64,000 bases of DNA, from assembly GCF_001010285.1 (NCBI RefSeq), contig NZ_CP011104.1:930001-994000 (forward strand), in the 5' to 3' direction. The notes beneath the pieces are model-generated. The model had not been told where the DNA came from. It ran no database searches and worked only from the letters and a program-made list of their open reading frames with translations. How positions within the stretch are numbered: the first letter of the stretch is position 1; each line of letters opens with the position of its first letter. Shown here one piece after another: positions 45,517-54,974 of the stretch. Position numbers and translations under genes: made by a program. This stretch comes from Photorhabdus thracensis. Lineage in GTDB: Bacteria; Pseudomonadota; Gammaproteobacteria; Enterobacterales; Enterobacteriaceae.

Positions 45517-48500
45517 TTAGACCTTTTCCACATTCACCAGAAACGCTTTGTATTCTGGTGTATGCGCGTTGGCATCACCCACGGAAGGTGTGAGAGTGTT
45601 TGCCAGAAAACCTTTCCGGGCAGCCCCGGTGAAACCCCAATGGCAAGGAATACCAATGGTTTCAACTTGCTTACCGTTAATGGTCAGTTGCTGAATTCGT
45701 TTGGTGACAACCGCTTTGGCTTTGATAAAACCGCGTTTGGAAGAAACTTTGACTTCATCTCCCTGAATAATGCCTTTTTCTGCCGCCAGCTTTTCACCGA
45801 TTTCAATAAATTGTTCGGGCTGAACCACGGCATTAAGCTGAGCGTGTTTTGTCCAGTGACGGAACAGTTCGGTAATGGAATAAGTTGTTGCGACATAAGG
45901 GAATTCATTTGCTTCTCCCATATAAGCAACATCGGCATGAAAGATGCGGGCAACCGGGTTGGAGATCACATTCGGATGGAGTGGATTGGTACCGATAGGT
46001 GATTCAATCGGCTCGTAATGTTCAGGGAATGGCCCGTCAGCCATTTTATCAATGGAAAACAGGCGGGCTACCCCTTCTGGCTGCATGATAAACGGCCCGA
46101 CATGAGTTCCCGGCGCGGCATTGCTGTAATCAACAACATCAAAGCCACGCCATTTGCTGCCATCCCATTTGATCAGCTCACGGTTCGGATCCCACGGTTT
46201 GCCTTGTGGATCAACCGACGCGCGGTTGTAGAGCACCCGGCGGTTTTGTGGCCATGACCACGCCCAGCCCGGAGTACAGCCCAAACCAGATGGATCTGAG
46301 TTATCACGGCGGGCCATCTGATTGCCTTGTTCGGTCCAGCAACCGGTGTAGACCCAACAGAAACTGGATGTGGAACCATCATCTCTCAGTTGAGAGAAAC
46401 CGGAAAGTTGCTGACCTTTTTTCAGCATGATATTGCCGTTTTCGTCTTTAATATCCGCTAATGCCTTACCGTTAGCTTCACGGGCAATCTCTTCCGGTGC
46501 CGGATCTTCAGGATTTTGGTAATCCCACGACAGATTCATAATAGGATCGGCATAAGCACCACCTTCTTCACGGTAGAGTTCACGCAGACGCATCAGCAGC
46601 TTGCCAAGAATTTTACCGTCGTGCAGGGCTTCTCCCGGTGGATGAGCACCTGCCCAGTGCCATTGCAGCCAGCGACCTGAGTTAGCAATCGATCCATTTT
46701 CCTCGGCAAAACAGGAAGAGGGCAGGCGGAAAACTTCGGTTTGAATATCAGCCGGACTCACATCATTCATCTCACCGTGGTGCTGCCAGAAGTTAGATGA
46801 TTCTGTGACCAGTGGATCGATCACCACCAGATATTTCAGTTTTGATAGTGCTCTGCTTGATTTATTTTTATCCGGGAACGCCGCCAGCGGATTAAAACCC
46901 TGAACGATGTAGCCGTTCATTTTGCCTTGAGTCATTAATTCGGCCTGAGTCAGGATATCGTAGCTTTTATCCCATTTAGGCAGCCAGTCGTAACCCCAGT
47001 CATTTTCTGCTGTGGCGTGTTCGCCCCAGAAACCTTTTAACAAGCTGATAAAGAAGTTTGGTGTATTTTTCCAGTAATTAACCTGATTTGGTACCAGGGT
47101 TTTCGGTGTGGTTTGCGCCAGATAGGTTGCCAGGTTCTCCTGTTTTTCGCTCGGCAGAGGCAGATAACCGGGCAGGTTAAGCGACAACAAACCAAGGTCA
47201 CTGTAGCCCTGAATATTGGAGTGACCGCGCAATGCGTTAACACCGCCGCCCGGCATTCCCACGTTACCTAACAGTAACTGAACCATTGCAGCGGCACGAA
47301 TAATCTGAGCACCACCGGTGTGGTGAGTCCAGCCCAGTGCATAGAGAATGGTTGCAGTGCGGTTAGTGACCGAGGTACTTGCCAGTTGAGAACAGATATA
47401 GAGGAAATCCTCTTTTGAAGTCCCACACAGATTAGAAACCTGTTCCGGGGTATAACGTTCAACGTGATTTTTCAACAAGTTCCATACACAGCGTGGATGA
47501 GACAAGGTGTCATCCCGTTTGGCATAACCTTGTTCATCGGTTTCGTAATGCCATGAAGATCTGTCATAGCTTTTGGTGGCTTGATCAAAGCCGCTGAATA
47601 AACCGTCTGTAAACTGATAATCTTCACGAACAATCAAACCCGCATTGGTGTAAGCCTTAACATACTCAGACTGGATTTTGTTGTTGAGCATCAAATAGCG
47701 GATCACACCCAGTAAGAACGCAGTATCTGAGCCAGCACGGATCGGTGCGTAAAAATCAGCTACGGCGGCACTGCGATTGAAACGCGGATCAACCACAATC
47801 ACTTGAGCATTGTTTTTGATTTTTGCTTCAATCACCCATTTAAAACCTACCGGATGCGCTTCAGCGGCGTTTCCGCCCATGATCAAAACAACGTTAGCGT
47901 TTTTGATATCGACCCAGTTGTTGGTCATAGCACCACGGCCAAATGTTGGCCCCAGGGCCGATACCGTCGGGCCGTGGCAGAGGCGCGCCTGACAATCAAT
48001 GGCGATCATGCCCATTGCGCGGGTGAATTTCTGATCGAGAATACCGGTTTCGTTACTGGCAGCGGAGGAGCAGAGCATACCCGTTGTCAGCCAGCGGTTG
48101 ACAGTGACATTGTTTTCATTCTTCTCAACAAAGTTGGCATCACGGTCATCTTTCATCAGACGGGCAATACGTTCAATCGCTTGATCCCAACTGATGCGTT
48201 GCCATTTATCAGAACCCGGAGCGCGGTATTCGGGATAATGAAGGCGGTTTTTACTGCGAATATAATCGAGCACTCCAGCCCCTTTCGGGCACAGAGAACC
48301 CCGGCTGACCGGATGATCCGGATCACCTTCGATATGAAAAATGCTTTCTTTAACGTTTTTCGCACCATCACCCAGGCTGTACATCAGAATGCCACAGCCA
48401 ACGGAACAATAAGTGCAGTTATTACGAATTTCACGCGAGCGCAGTAATTTGTACTGACGAGTTTCAGCCAGCGCAATGGCAGGAGCAAATCCTAGCGCGG

Positions 48501-48564
48501 CGACTGTTGTTCCCGCCATACCACCTGCGCAGATCTTGAAGAAAGCTCTTCTGCTAACTTGCAT
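45517..48564 (-). CDS. fdoG: formate dehydrogenase alpha subunit with Cys in place of Sec
   Basis: 1015 residues from ATG 48564. This start is chosen because AGGAGAAGACCG lies upstream and the protein begins MQVSRRAFFKICAGG, a twin-arginine signal; a longer frame begins 29 codons earlier. The 4Fe-4S motif CTYCSVGCGILMY..CPKG and the molybdopterin-binding domains follow. At residue 196 the codon is TGC (plus-strand GCA at 47977-47979) in DCQARLCHGPTVS, where FdnG and FdoG of E. coli have TGA for selenocysteine. This is thus a cysteine form of the respiratory formate dehydrogenase alpha subunit. The frame is otherwise uninterrupted and neighbours are in the normal order. Confidence 0.95.
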   Translation of the reverse strand: MQVSRRAFFKICAGGMAGTTVAALGFAPAIALAETRQYKLLRSREIRNNCTYCSVGCGILMYSLGDGAKNVKESIFHIEGDPDHPVSRGSLCPKGAGVLDYIRSKNRLHYPEYRAPGSDKWQRISWDQAIERIARLMKDDRDANFVEKNENNVTVNRWLTTGMLCSSAASNETGILDQKFTRAMGMIAIDCQARLCHGPTVSALGPTFGRGAMTNNWVDIKNANVVLIMGGNAAEAHPVGFKWVIEAKIKNNAQVIVVDPRFNRSAAVADFYAPIRAGSDTAFLLGVIRYLMLNNKIQSEYVKAYTNAGLIVREDYQFTDGLFSGFDQATKSYDRSSWHYETDEQGYAKRDDTLSHPRCVWNLLKNHVERYTPEQVSNLCGTSKEDFLYICSQLASTSVTNRTATILYALGWTHHTGGAQIIRAAAMVQLLLGNVGMPGGGVNALRGHSNIQGYSDLGLLSLNLPGYLPLPSEKQENLATYLAQTTPKTLVPNQVNYWKNTPNFFISLLKGFWGEHATAENDWGYDWLPKWDKSYDILTQAELMTQGKMNGYIVQGFNPLAAFPDKNKSSRALSKLKYLVVIDPLVTESSNFWQHHGEMNDVSPADIQTEVFRLPSSCFAEENGSIANSGRWLQWHWAGAHPPGEALHDGKILGKLLMRLRELYREEGGAYADPIMNLSWDYQNPEDPAPEEIAREANGKALADIKDENGNIMLKKGQQLSGFSQLRDDGSTSSFCWVYTGCWTEQGNQMARRDNSDPSGLGCTPGWAWSWPQNRRVLYNRASVDPQGKPWDPNRELIKWDGSKWRGFDVVDYSNAAPGTHVGPFIMQPEGVARLFSIDKMADGPFPEHYEPIESPIGTNPLHPNVISNPVARIFHADVAYMGEANEFPYVATTYSITELFRHWTKHAQLNAVVQPEQFIEIGEKLAAEKGIIQGDEVKVSSKRGFIKAKAVVTKRIQQLTINGKQVETIGIPCHWGFTGAARKGFLANTLTPSVGDANAHTPEYKAFLVNVEKV

Positions 48565-48762
48565 CGGTCTTCTCCTTATTTTTTTGAATGACGACATTGC
48601 TTTACTTCTGATGCAATAACGCCTTGACGAATCAGGCGAAATTGCTTTCATAGCCCGGCTCGTTTTTCATTCAAAACATTCCTGGGTATCGCGGAGAACC
48701 CACTGCATTGATGAGTTATAAACTACCTGAGGTTATCATTATCCATAGTATCATAAAGCGTA

Positions 48763-49593
48763 TTATGTTTGTGACTGCTCCCCGCCTAAAGAGGGTGTCG
48801 CAAAAGGCCAGCATTGACAATAAACCCACAGAGATTTATCGCCTGTTATTGGAACTGACAACCCAGACAGGCTAAAAATAGCCCATAATATCAGGGCAAC
48901 GGCCTTTGATAAGTTATACGCTATGGCGTGCAAGGTAAATTCCACTCTGACTGCCGATAAACCTCTGCGCCGAAAACGCTCCAGTCCCTGGATACCCCGT
49001 AAGGCAGAAAATACCGGTTCTACCATGACTTTTCGTTGACTCAATATCCGCTTTGACTCCGGTTTGGTCATACGTGAACGCAGTTTATCCCGCGCTTCAT
49101 CTTCCCGGTAACGTTTAATTTTTCTGCCCTTTTTCGCCTGCGTACAACCGGATTGACTGTGATGTAATACGGATGAAGCTCCCCCTTCAAAAAACGAGCC
49201 CGTCAGCGTGGATTGATGTTGATAGATGAAACGTCCAAGGCTGGCGTGCTCAGGTGTCATGCCATGACTGACAAAGAGACATCCCAAATCCAGACGTGCC
49301 AGCCGTTCAAGTCCTCTGAGAGAACGGCTCCCTTTCATGAGCCCATCAAGCAGAATGCCCATCATGGAACGTGGGGAATACGGTGCTCTACCGGATGAGG
49401 CGTAATCGCGTTCGAAAGGGGCCCAATCCTGCTCATCAAGGATATCGGAGACAATAAATGCAGTGCGTTCCCCCACTGGCTTCAAATAGTCATGGAGGGA
49501 AAGAGTTCCCTTCAGTACAGTGAGGTGCTGAGCGGTGACAAACTGACGCCCGGTATGAACGGAAGGTGTCAGTTGCCGTAGGAATTTAGTCAT
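48763..49593 (-). pseudogene. IS1182-like transposase, internally deleted
   Basis: 276 residues against about 450-500 in intact family members. The N-terminus (PVGERTAFIVSDILDEQDW to YSPRSMMGILLDGLMKGSRS) and the C-terminus (VEPVFSALRGIQGLERFRRR) are present, but the centre with the catalytic Asp residues is missing, joined in frame near SSVLHHSQSGCTQAKKGRK. The reading frame runs 28 bp past the left inverted repeat. Not active; it could be mobilised only by a related transposase. Confidence 0.75.
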
Positions 49594-49669
49594 ATAAGGT
49601 CTCGTTTAGAATATTAACCCAGAGCTTAACTGATATTAGCTGATAAGGGTTAACTTTTGCGACACCCTC
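48791..49669 (-). mobile_element. 879-bp deletion-derivative IS with 16-bp perfect inverted repeats
   Basis: GAGGGTGTCGCAAAAG at 48791-48806 is repeated in inverse at 49654-49669. Between them lies one internally deleted transposase gene. No target duplication is visible next to the ends (..CCTAAA on one side, GCACTG.. on the other), so one end may have changed after insertion. Confidence 0.8.
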
Positions 49670-49872
49670 GCACTGGGCAAGGGTTTACGGCGGTTTTTGC
49701 TAATTAATTGTGTTACCTTGATTGTAAACGAAATAATCAAAAATCAATGTATTTAAGGGGATTATTAAACATTACCCTCCTGGTCAATATCTTTTATCAT
49801 TATTTATTCAAGTATAGGAAAGGTGTCTTTCATATATACAGAGGGTATAAGATCATCAATTGGGAGAGATAC

Positions 49873-49908
49873 AACACTGAGGCTCCCGATAAAGGGAACC
49901 TCAGTGTT
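49873..49908 (-). terminator. terminator of the MATE gene
   Basis: AACACTGAGG and CCTCAGTGTT form a perfect 10-bp stem that extends inward through CTCCC/GGGA. It lies 40 bp after the minus-strand MATE gene and may also serve the opposite direction. Confidence 0.65.
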
Positions 49909-49947
49909 GGGATTAGGCGAATATTTCAATCATCAACAATCTGTTGA

Positions 49948-51288
49948 TTAAAGATCTAATCGCTTTGTTTGCCATTTTTTAGATTTCCAACGCCAAGTAT
50001 TAACTAATCCACGTAGCCATTCATCACAGAAGAAACCGATCCAAATACCTAAGATCCCCATTTCCATCTTGATGCCAAGGAAATACCCTACTGGAATAGC
50101 AACACACCACATAAAGAACATTGCAGTATATAGCGGGAAACGGGCATCACCGGAAGCGCGCAATGCGTTCACCATAATAATATTGGCGGTACGGACTGGC
50201 TCCAGAAAAACAGACAGCAAGAATAATGGCAACAGTAGTTTGATGATGGATTCATCTTGTGTCAGGAAATGCAGAATCGGTACTCTGAACAGCCAGAAGG
50301 CAGCGACAACACCCACAGTCACGATACAGCCAATTTTCAGGCTATTAAAGCCACGAATATAAGCATCTTCAAACCGTTTGGCACCGACCAGATGGCCAAC
50401 CATAATTTCATTACCGATGCTGGTGGCAATACCAAACAACATGACAAATAGTGATAGTTGGAAATAGAGTGTTTGTGCTGCCAGTGGAATTTCACCCATC
50501 AATCCAATGAATGCTATGGCAGCCATATATTGCAGGACCCACACCATGTTTTCGCCCGCAGCGGGTAAACCGATATGTAAAATTTTGCCCAATATACTTT
50601 TTGACCAGAGCAGGAAACCTGTCAGTTTAAATTTAATCCGCAGGCCATAACTTAGCAGACAGAATAACAGGATAACAGCAACAATCCGGCCAAAGACGGT
50701 AGACCAGGCAACACCTTCCAGACCATATTGAGGCAATCCAAAGAAACCATACAGGACGATCATATTACCCAGCACCGTCAGCAAGTTAGCAATCAGCGTG
50801 ACATACATTGCCGGCTTGGATTTTCCATAAACCCGTAAACAAGTCGCCAGGATAATCGAAATGGCTTCCGGGATCAGGCAGATCCCCAGAATGTGCAGAT
50901 AGCCGAAACCATCTTTCATCAGGTGTTCTGGCATATTCATGATATGCAAGATCTTATAGCCGAAGAAGATGGTAACCAGCGCACAACTAAACCCAAGTAA
51001 AAAGTTGAATGCGATAGCAATATGGATCGCCTGACTGGCCTTACCCTGTTTGCCGGCACCAATGTATTGCGCAATAACAACACTGCAACCGACACTGATA
51101 AAGCTGAAAATAGTGATAAACAGGTCAAAGACCTGATTACCTACAGCCATAGCAGCCAGGTAAGAAGTAGAAACATGGCTCACCATATAAGTGTTAATTA
51201 ATAAAGTGGCCAGATGGAGGAGAATATCAATAAAAATCGGCCAGCTTAGAGAAAAGAGCGAACGCTCCGTAACATCAGTTTGATGCAT
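49948..51288 (-). CDS. MATE-family efflux transporter
   Basis: 446 residues, 12 membrane segments. The two halves each start with a similar pattern (SLSWPIFIDILLHLATLLIN then GLPAAGENMVWVLQYMAAIAF), and LAAMAVGNQVF is typical of MATE exporters, which expel cationic drugs using sodium or protons. It resembles YeeO-type proteins. The substrate is unknown. It has its own terminator; about 560 bp of AT-rich DNA lies upstream. Confidence 0.88.
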   Translation of the reverse strand: MHQTDVTERSLFSLSWPIFIDILLHLATLLINTYMVSHVSTSYLAAMAVGNQVFDLFITIFSFISVGCSVVIAQYIGAGKQGKASQAIHIAIAFNFLLGFSCALVTIFFGYKILHIMNMPEHLMKDGFGYLHILGICLIPEAISIILATCLRVYGKSKPAMYVTLIANLLTVLGNMIVLYGFFGLPQYGLEGVAWSTVFGRIVAVILLFCLLSYGLRIKFKLTGFLLWSKSILGKILHIGLPAAGENMVWVLQYMAAIAFIGLMGEIPLAAQTLYFQLSLFVMLFGIATSIGNEIMVGHLVGAKRFEDAYIRGFNSLKIGCIVTVGVVAAFWLFRVPILHFLTQDESIIKLLLPLFLLSVFLEPVRTANIIMVNALRASGDARFPLYTAMFFMWCVAIPVGYFLGIKMEMGILGIWIGFFCDEWLRGLVNTWRWKSKKWQTKRLDL

Positions 51289-51851
51289 TTGAAAAACCTG
51301 CTTATTAAAAAAGGTAAAATAAATAGTTTCTTGAGATGCGGCGTACTCAGAAAATATTCATGCATTGTACATGGTTTATTCATCTGTTAACAGAGAGAGG
51401 ATAAGAATAAAAAGGTGAATGCTATTTTTCAATTTGTCTGTATCTGAATGTTGGTTATGGCACCTGACTGCTGAGATATCAGGTCGATTCGTGAATAATT
51501 TCGGTGCTGTATCAAGTAGATCATTATCTGACAATAGAGGGAGTGGAAAATTCTACATGTTTTATTTAATTGTCTTGGTAATTTTTTCATATAATTAATG
51601 CTAATATATAGATTGGTACAGTTAGAGATTATTATTTTTTATGTTTGGATAAATTTTCCCAATAATGCCTATATTTTTGCGTTTGGTTGATATTTAAAGT
51701 TTAATTTATCTAAATAACTTTATTTCCTCATTAAAACTTAAATGACTCATCAACGAAAAGATAAAAGAACTTATTTGGTTAAATCTTGTTCTATAATCAG
51801 TTACAGGAGTAAAATATATGGAAATAAAAATATACCATTTAACGAGGTGAT
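51289..51851. other. AT-rich intergenic region
   Basis: About 560 bp between divergent genes. No coding frame recognised. CGAGGTG at 51843-51849 is the ribosome binding site of the next gene. Confidence 0.5.
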
Positions 51852-52082
51852 ATGATGATAAATAGATTACAGCGTCGGTTAATAATGACAATTTTGATGT
51901 TGACTTTTTTTTCTACTTTTTCTGCCTCTATCTATGCTTGTGTATTAAAGCCACATTTCCCTATATGCGCAATAAAATGTGTTATTTTTTCATCCCACAC
52001 TACGACATGTCTTATTGGTTCTGATAGTCCTAATAATTTTACTCCTGATCAATCAACCCCTGTTGTATTTAAGAATAAATAA
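51852..52082 (+). CDS. small secreted Cys-containing protein, unknown
   Basis: 76 residues. A good signal peptide (RLQRRLIMTILMLTFFSTFS with cleavage near SIYA, or before Cys30 if a lipoprotein) leaves about 47 residues with four Cys (CVLKPHFPICAIKCVIF and TTTCL). It has its own GAGGTG ribosome binding site and a textbook terminator 70 bp downstream, which supports a real gene. No family is recognised. The Cys pattern and size would suit a small secreted or toxin-like peptide, but no function is claimed. Periplasmic disulfide bonds are likely. Confidence 0.65.
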   Translation: MMINRLQRRLIMTILMLTFFSTFSASIYACVLKPHFPICAIKCVIFSSHTTTCLIGSDSPNNFTPDQSTPVVFKNK

Positions 52083-52153
52083 TTAATCTAGGCTTGGATT
52101 AATTGATTTTCAGATGGCACAGCTATTGTGTTATGCAGAATTCTATTTCTATT

Positions 52154-52179
52154 CCGCCCTTTAATAAGGGCGGGTTTTT
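52154..52179 (+). terminator. rho-independent terminator
   Basis: CCGCCCT (52154-52160) pairs with AGGGCGG (52167-52173) with a 6-nt loop, followed by GTTTTT. It closes the transcript of the small secreted protein gene. Confidence 0.9.
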
Positions 52180-52401
52180 ATAAATAAATTAAACTCTAGG
52201 TATCTTATTTAAGCTAATGAAAATAATCTACATTAGTTGGTTTTAGATTTAGGTAATTAAAACGACTTACTAAACTTAACTATAATTAACCAATAACAAG
52301 AAATGTGTTTATTGGTATATTGTTTATGTTTTTCAGCGTCATAATAGTATTTATGCGTCAAAAAAAGTGAAGGAACGGTCAGGCATAAAAGAATATACCG
52401 T

Positions 52402-52833
52402 TCAATATGTCGTTATGTTTTCCATGAATTGGCTGAAACGTAGCAGATAGCCATCGGGATCTTGCACTAGGAATTCTCTTTGGCAGGCCAGTATTTCATC
52501 AATACGGTAATGATTGTCTTTAACTTCTCGGTATAGTTTTATGCCATTAGCTTTTAAGTTGTTAAGCAGAGGAGTTAAATCATCAACTTCAATTTGAAAA
52601 TTCACACCTCTTCCCAGAGGATAATTTAGTGAGGCAATATTCCAGCCATCATCATGTAGTGCTTCAAGCATTAGCTGTGCTTCGCCTAATTCTAGATAGG
52701 CGAAATCTGGGGCATCTCGGCGAATAAGTAATCGGAAGCCGAGGATTCTTTGATAAAAATCCAGAGATCGAGAAAAATCAGTGACGGTCAGTTCTGGGAC
52801 CATACGATTCCAATAGGGTTTATGTTGGCTCAT
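52402..52833 (-). CDS. VOC-superfamily (glyoxalase/bleomycin-binding) protein
   Basis: 143 residues made of two beta-alpha-beta-beta-beta units: VPELTVTDFSRSLDFYQRIL with LGFRLLIRRD, and FQIEVDDLTPLLNNLKANGI with FLVQDPDGYLLRFSQ at the end. This is the pattern of bleomycin-resistance-like members of the VOC fold. Metal-binding His residues are not evident, so antibiotic binding rather than metal catalysis is possible. It is a single gene. The role is a guess beyond family level. Confidence 0.8.
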   Translation of the reverse strand: MSQHKPYWNRMVPELTVTDFSRSLDFYQRILGFRLLIRRDAPDFAYLELGEAQLMLEALHDDGWNIASLNYPLGRGVNFQIEVDDLTPLLNNLKANGIKLYREVKDNHYRIDEILACQREFLVQDPDGYLLRFSQFMENITTY

Positions 52834-53269
52834 ACGTTATTCTTTAGCTCTGCGATATTTTTTCTATTATATAAGTATTTTTCACTCTATGAACAGCTCT
52901 GTTTTTCGTAGTAATTGCCATATAAGAAATGCAGAAATTAATCATTAGTAAGAAAAATGTTTTATTTTCTTACCAACCTTGAAGGATGAGGTTTCTTTGA
53001 TTTCTGTATGGTTTTTATTTTTATAAAAATATTCTTATTATTTTAATGTGTTGTTTTATTGATTTGGTTTAATTGTGTTGTTATATTTTTTTCATTGATT
53101 TTTATACGATGTTTATTAACGGTTTTTTCTTAGGTATATAATCGATTTACTTGAGTGTATATAAATTTCTATTTTTTATGATTTTTATTTTTTGCGTGAT
53201 TGGTCACAGATAATTTAAATATTATCTATATCTTAGTGACGGGTTTTAACTGTGGAATAAATTCATTAT
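52834..53269. other. AT-rich region upstream of the tna operon
   Basis: About 435 bp without coding sense. In tna operons this part holds the CRP-dependent promoter. TGCGTGATTGGTCACA near 53193-53208 resembles a CRP half-site pair (TGTGA/TCACA) and is a candidate. Otherwise nothing is recognised. Confidence 0.5.
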
Positions 53270-53368
53270 ATGACTTCTATATCTTTACATTATCATCTTA
53301 TTTGTTCTTGTAATATACAGGCATGGTTTAATGTCGATCACCGTATTTCTAACTATTTCCCTAATTAA
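53270..53368 (+). CDS. tnaC: tryptophanase leader peptide
   Basis: 32 codons from ATG 53270 to TAA 53366-53368. W19-F20-N21-V22-D23 corresponds to the WFNID of E. coli TnaC (W12 to D16), and P31 lies 12 residues after W19, the same spacing as W12 to P24. These residues sense tryptophan in the ribosome and stall translation at the end, blocking Rho and letting tnaA be transcribed. Here one Asn codon follows the Pro before the stop, whereas E. coli stops directly after it; Proteus also has extra residues. It lies 128 bp before tnaA. Confidence 0.88.
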   Translation: MTSISLHYHLICSCNIQAWFNVDHRISNYFPN

Positions 53369-53495
53369 TTCCTCTAATTGTATCTTTAATTAAATCTTTA
53401 TTTTTAATCACTGCATTTATTGTGGCGTATTTTTGTGTATTTTTCAGGATTTTTCCTGAATTACGTAGTATAGACAATTATTGGATAAAATATTC

Positions 53496-54896
53496 ATGAA
53501 ACGTATTCCAGAACCTTTCCGTATTAAAATGGTAGAAAATATCCGTATGACTACGCGTGCGGAACGTGAAAAAGCATTAGAAGAAGCTGGATATAATCCA
53601 TTCCTGTTACCAAGTGACGCTGTTTATATTGATTTGCTGACAGATTCCGGTACAGGTGCAATGAGTGATCGACAGTGGGCGGGAATGATGATGGGTGATG
53701 AGGCTTATGCGGGTTCCCGTAACTATTATCATTTATGTGATAAAGTTAATGCGCTGATTGGCTATCAATATACTATTCCAACTCATCAAGGTCGTGGCGC
53801 AGAACAAATTTTATTCCCATCATTAATTGCCCGCAAAAAAGCGCAAGGGGGCGCAACACATCCGGTCTTCATTTCTAATTTCCATTTTGATACCACGGCT
53901 GCCCATGTTGAATTAAATGGTGCGAAAGCGATTAACGTTGTTACGCCAAAAGCCTTTGATACAACGACGTATTACGATTGGAAAGGCGATTTTGATATTG
54001 ATGAATTGAAAAAAACGATTGCCGAACAGGGTGCTGATAATATTGTGGCAATTATCACCACTGTGACTTGTAATAGTTCTGGTGGTCAACCTGTCTCTAT
54101 CGCTAATATGAAGTCTGTGTATGAGATTGCGAAGCAATACGATATTCCTGTGGTGATTGATTCCGCCCGTTTTTGTGAAAATGCCTGGTTTATTAAGCAA
54201 AGAGAAAAAGGCTATGAGAATAAATCAGTCAAAGAGATTGTCAGGGAGATGTATCAATATGGTGATATGCTGACAATGTCAGCTAAAAAAGACCCGATGG
54301 TCAATATTGGTGGTCTTTGCTGTTTCCGTGATGATGAAGATCTATTTAACGAAGTGCGTACCCGCTGTGTGCCAATGGAAGGGTTTGTCACTTACGGTGG
54401 TCTTGCCGGGCGCGATATGGAGGCTCTGGCAATTGGTCTTGAAGAGGGTATGAATGAAGATTATCTGGCATATCGTATTAATCAGGTGGCTTATTTAGGT
54501 AACAGATTAAGGGATGCAGGTATTCCGATTCAGTACCCAACTGGTGGCCATGCTGTATTCGTTGATGCTAAATTATTATTGCCGCATATTCCAGGGGAGC
54601 AGTTTCCTGCTCACGCATTGAATAATGAACTGTATCTGGATGCGGGAATAAGAAGTGTCGAAATTGGCTCTTTATTGTTAGGTCGTGATCCGAAAACAGG
54701 AAAGCAAAAAGAATCACCAATGGAACTGTTGCGTTTAACTATTCCTCGCCGGGTATATACCAATGATCATATGGATTATATTGCTGAGGCTTTTATTTCG
54801 CTGAAAGAGAGAGCAACTCAAATTAGAGGATTAACGTTTACTTATGAGCCTTCAGTATTACGGCATTTTGTTGCAAGATTAAAGCCAGTTAAATAA
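53496..54896 (+). CDS. tnaA: tryptophanase
   Basis: 466 residues from ATG 53496. It splits tryptophan into indole, pyruvate and ammonia with pyridoxal phosphate; the PLP lysine is in MSAKKD (K265 by comparison with Proteus). [20 protein letters not shown] and [12 protein letters not shown] are conserved. The insertion [20 protein letters not shown] and the sequence in general are like the Proteus vulgaris enzyme and distinguish it from tyrosine phenol-lyase. Induction by tryptophan through tnaC and catabolite control are expected. tnaB follows after 78 bp. Confidence 0.96.
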   Translation: MKRIPEPFRIKMVENIRMTTRAEREKALEEAGYNPFLLPSDAVYIDLLTDSGTGAMSDRQWAGMMMGDEAYAGSRNYYHLCDKVNALIGYQYTIPTHQGRGAEQILFPSLIARKKAQGGATHPVFISNFHFDTTAAHVELNGAKAINVVTPKAFDTTTYYDWKGDFDIDELKKTIAEQGADNIVAIITTVTCNSSGGQPVSIANMKSVYEIAKQYDIPVVIDSARFCENAWFIKQREKGYENKSVKEIVREMYQYGDMLTMSAKKDPMVNIGGLCCFRDDEDLFNEVRTRCVPMEGFVTYGGLAGRDMEALAIGLEEGMNEDYLAYRINQVAYLGNRLRDAGIPIQYPTGGHAVFVDAKLLLPHIPGEQFPAHALNNELYLDAGIRSVEIGSLLLGRDPKTGKQKESPMELLRLTIPRRVYTNDHMDYIAEAFISLKERATQIRGLTFTYEPSVLRHFVARLKPVK

Positions 54897-54974
54897 TAAA
54901 AAACGGGGTGCTTCTATCTGAAAGCATCCCAAATTTTATTTCGTATATTATAAAGCCACGCGAGGATCACGCAC

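Noticed and set aside
45418-46002. 194-codon plus-strand frame over fdoG/fdoH
   Set aside because: Antisense shadow of strongly conserved formate dehydrogenase sequence.
47803-48447. 214-codon plus-strand frame
   Set aside because: Antisense to fdoG and matching no family.
53496-54896. Tyrosine phenol-lyase as an alternative to tryptophanase
   Set aside because: The closest remembered sequence is Proteus tryptophanase, the tnaC leader lies upstream and tnaB downstream.
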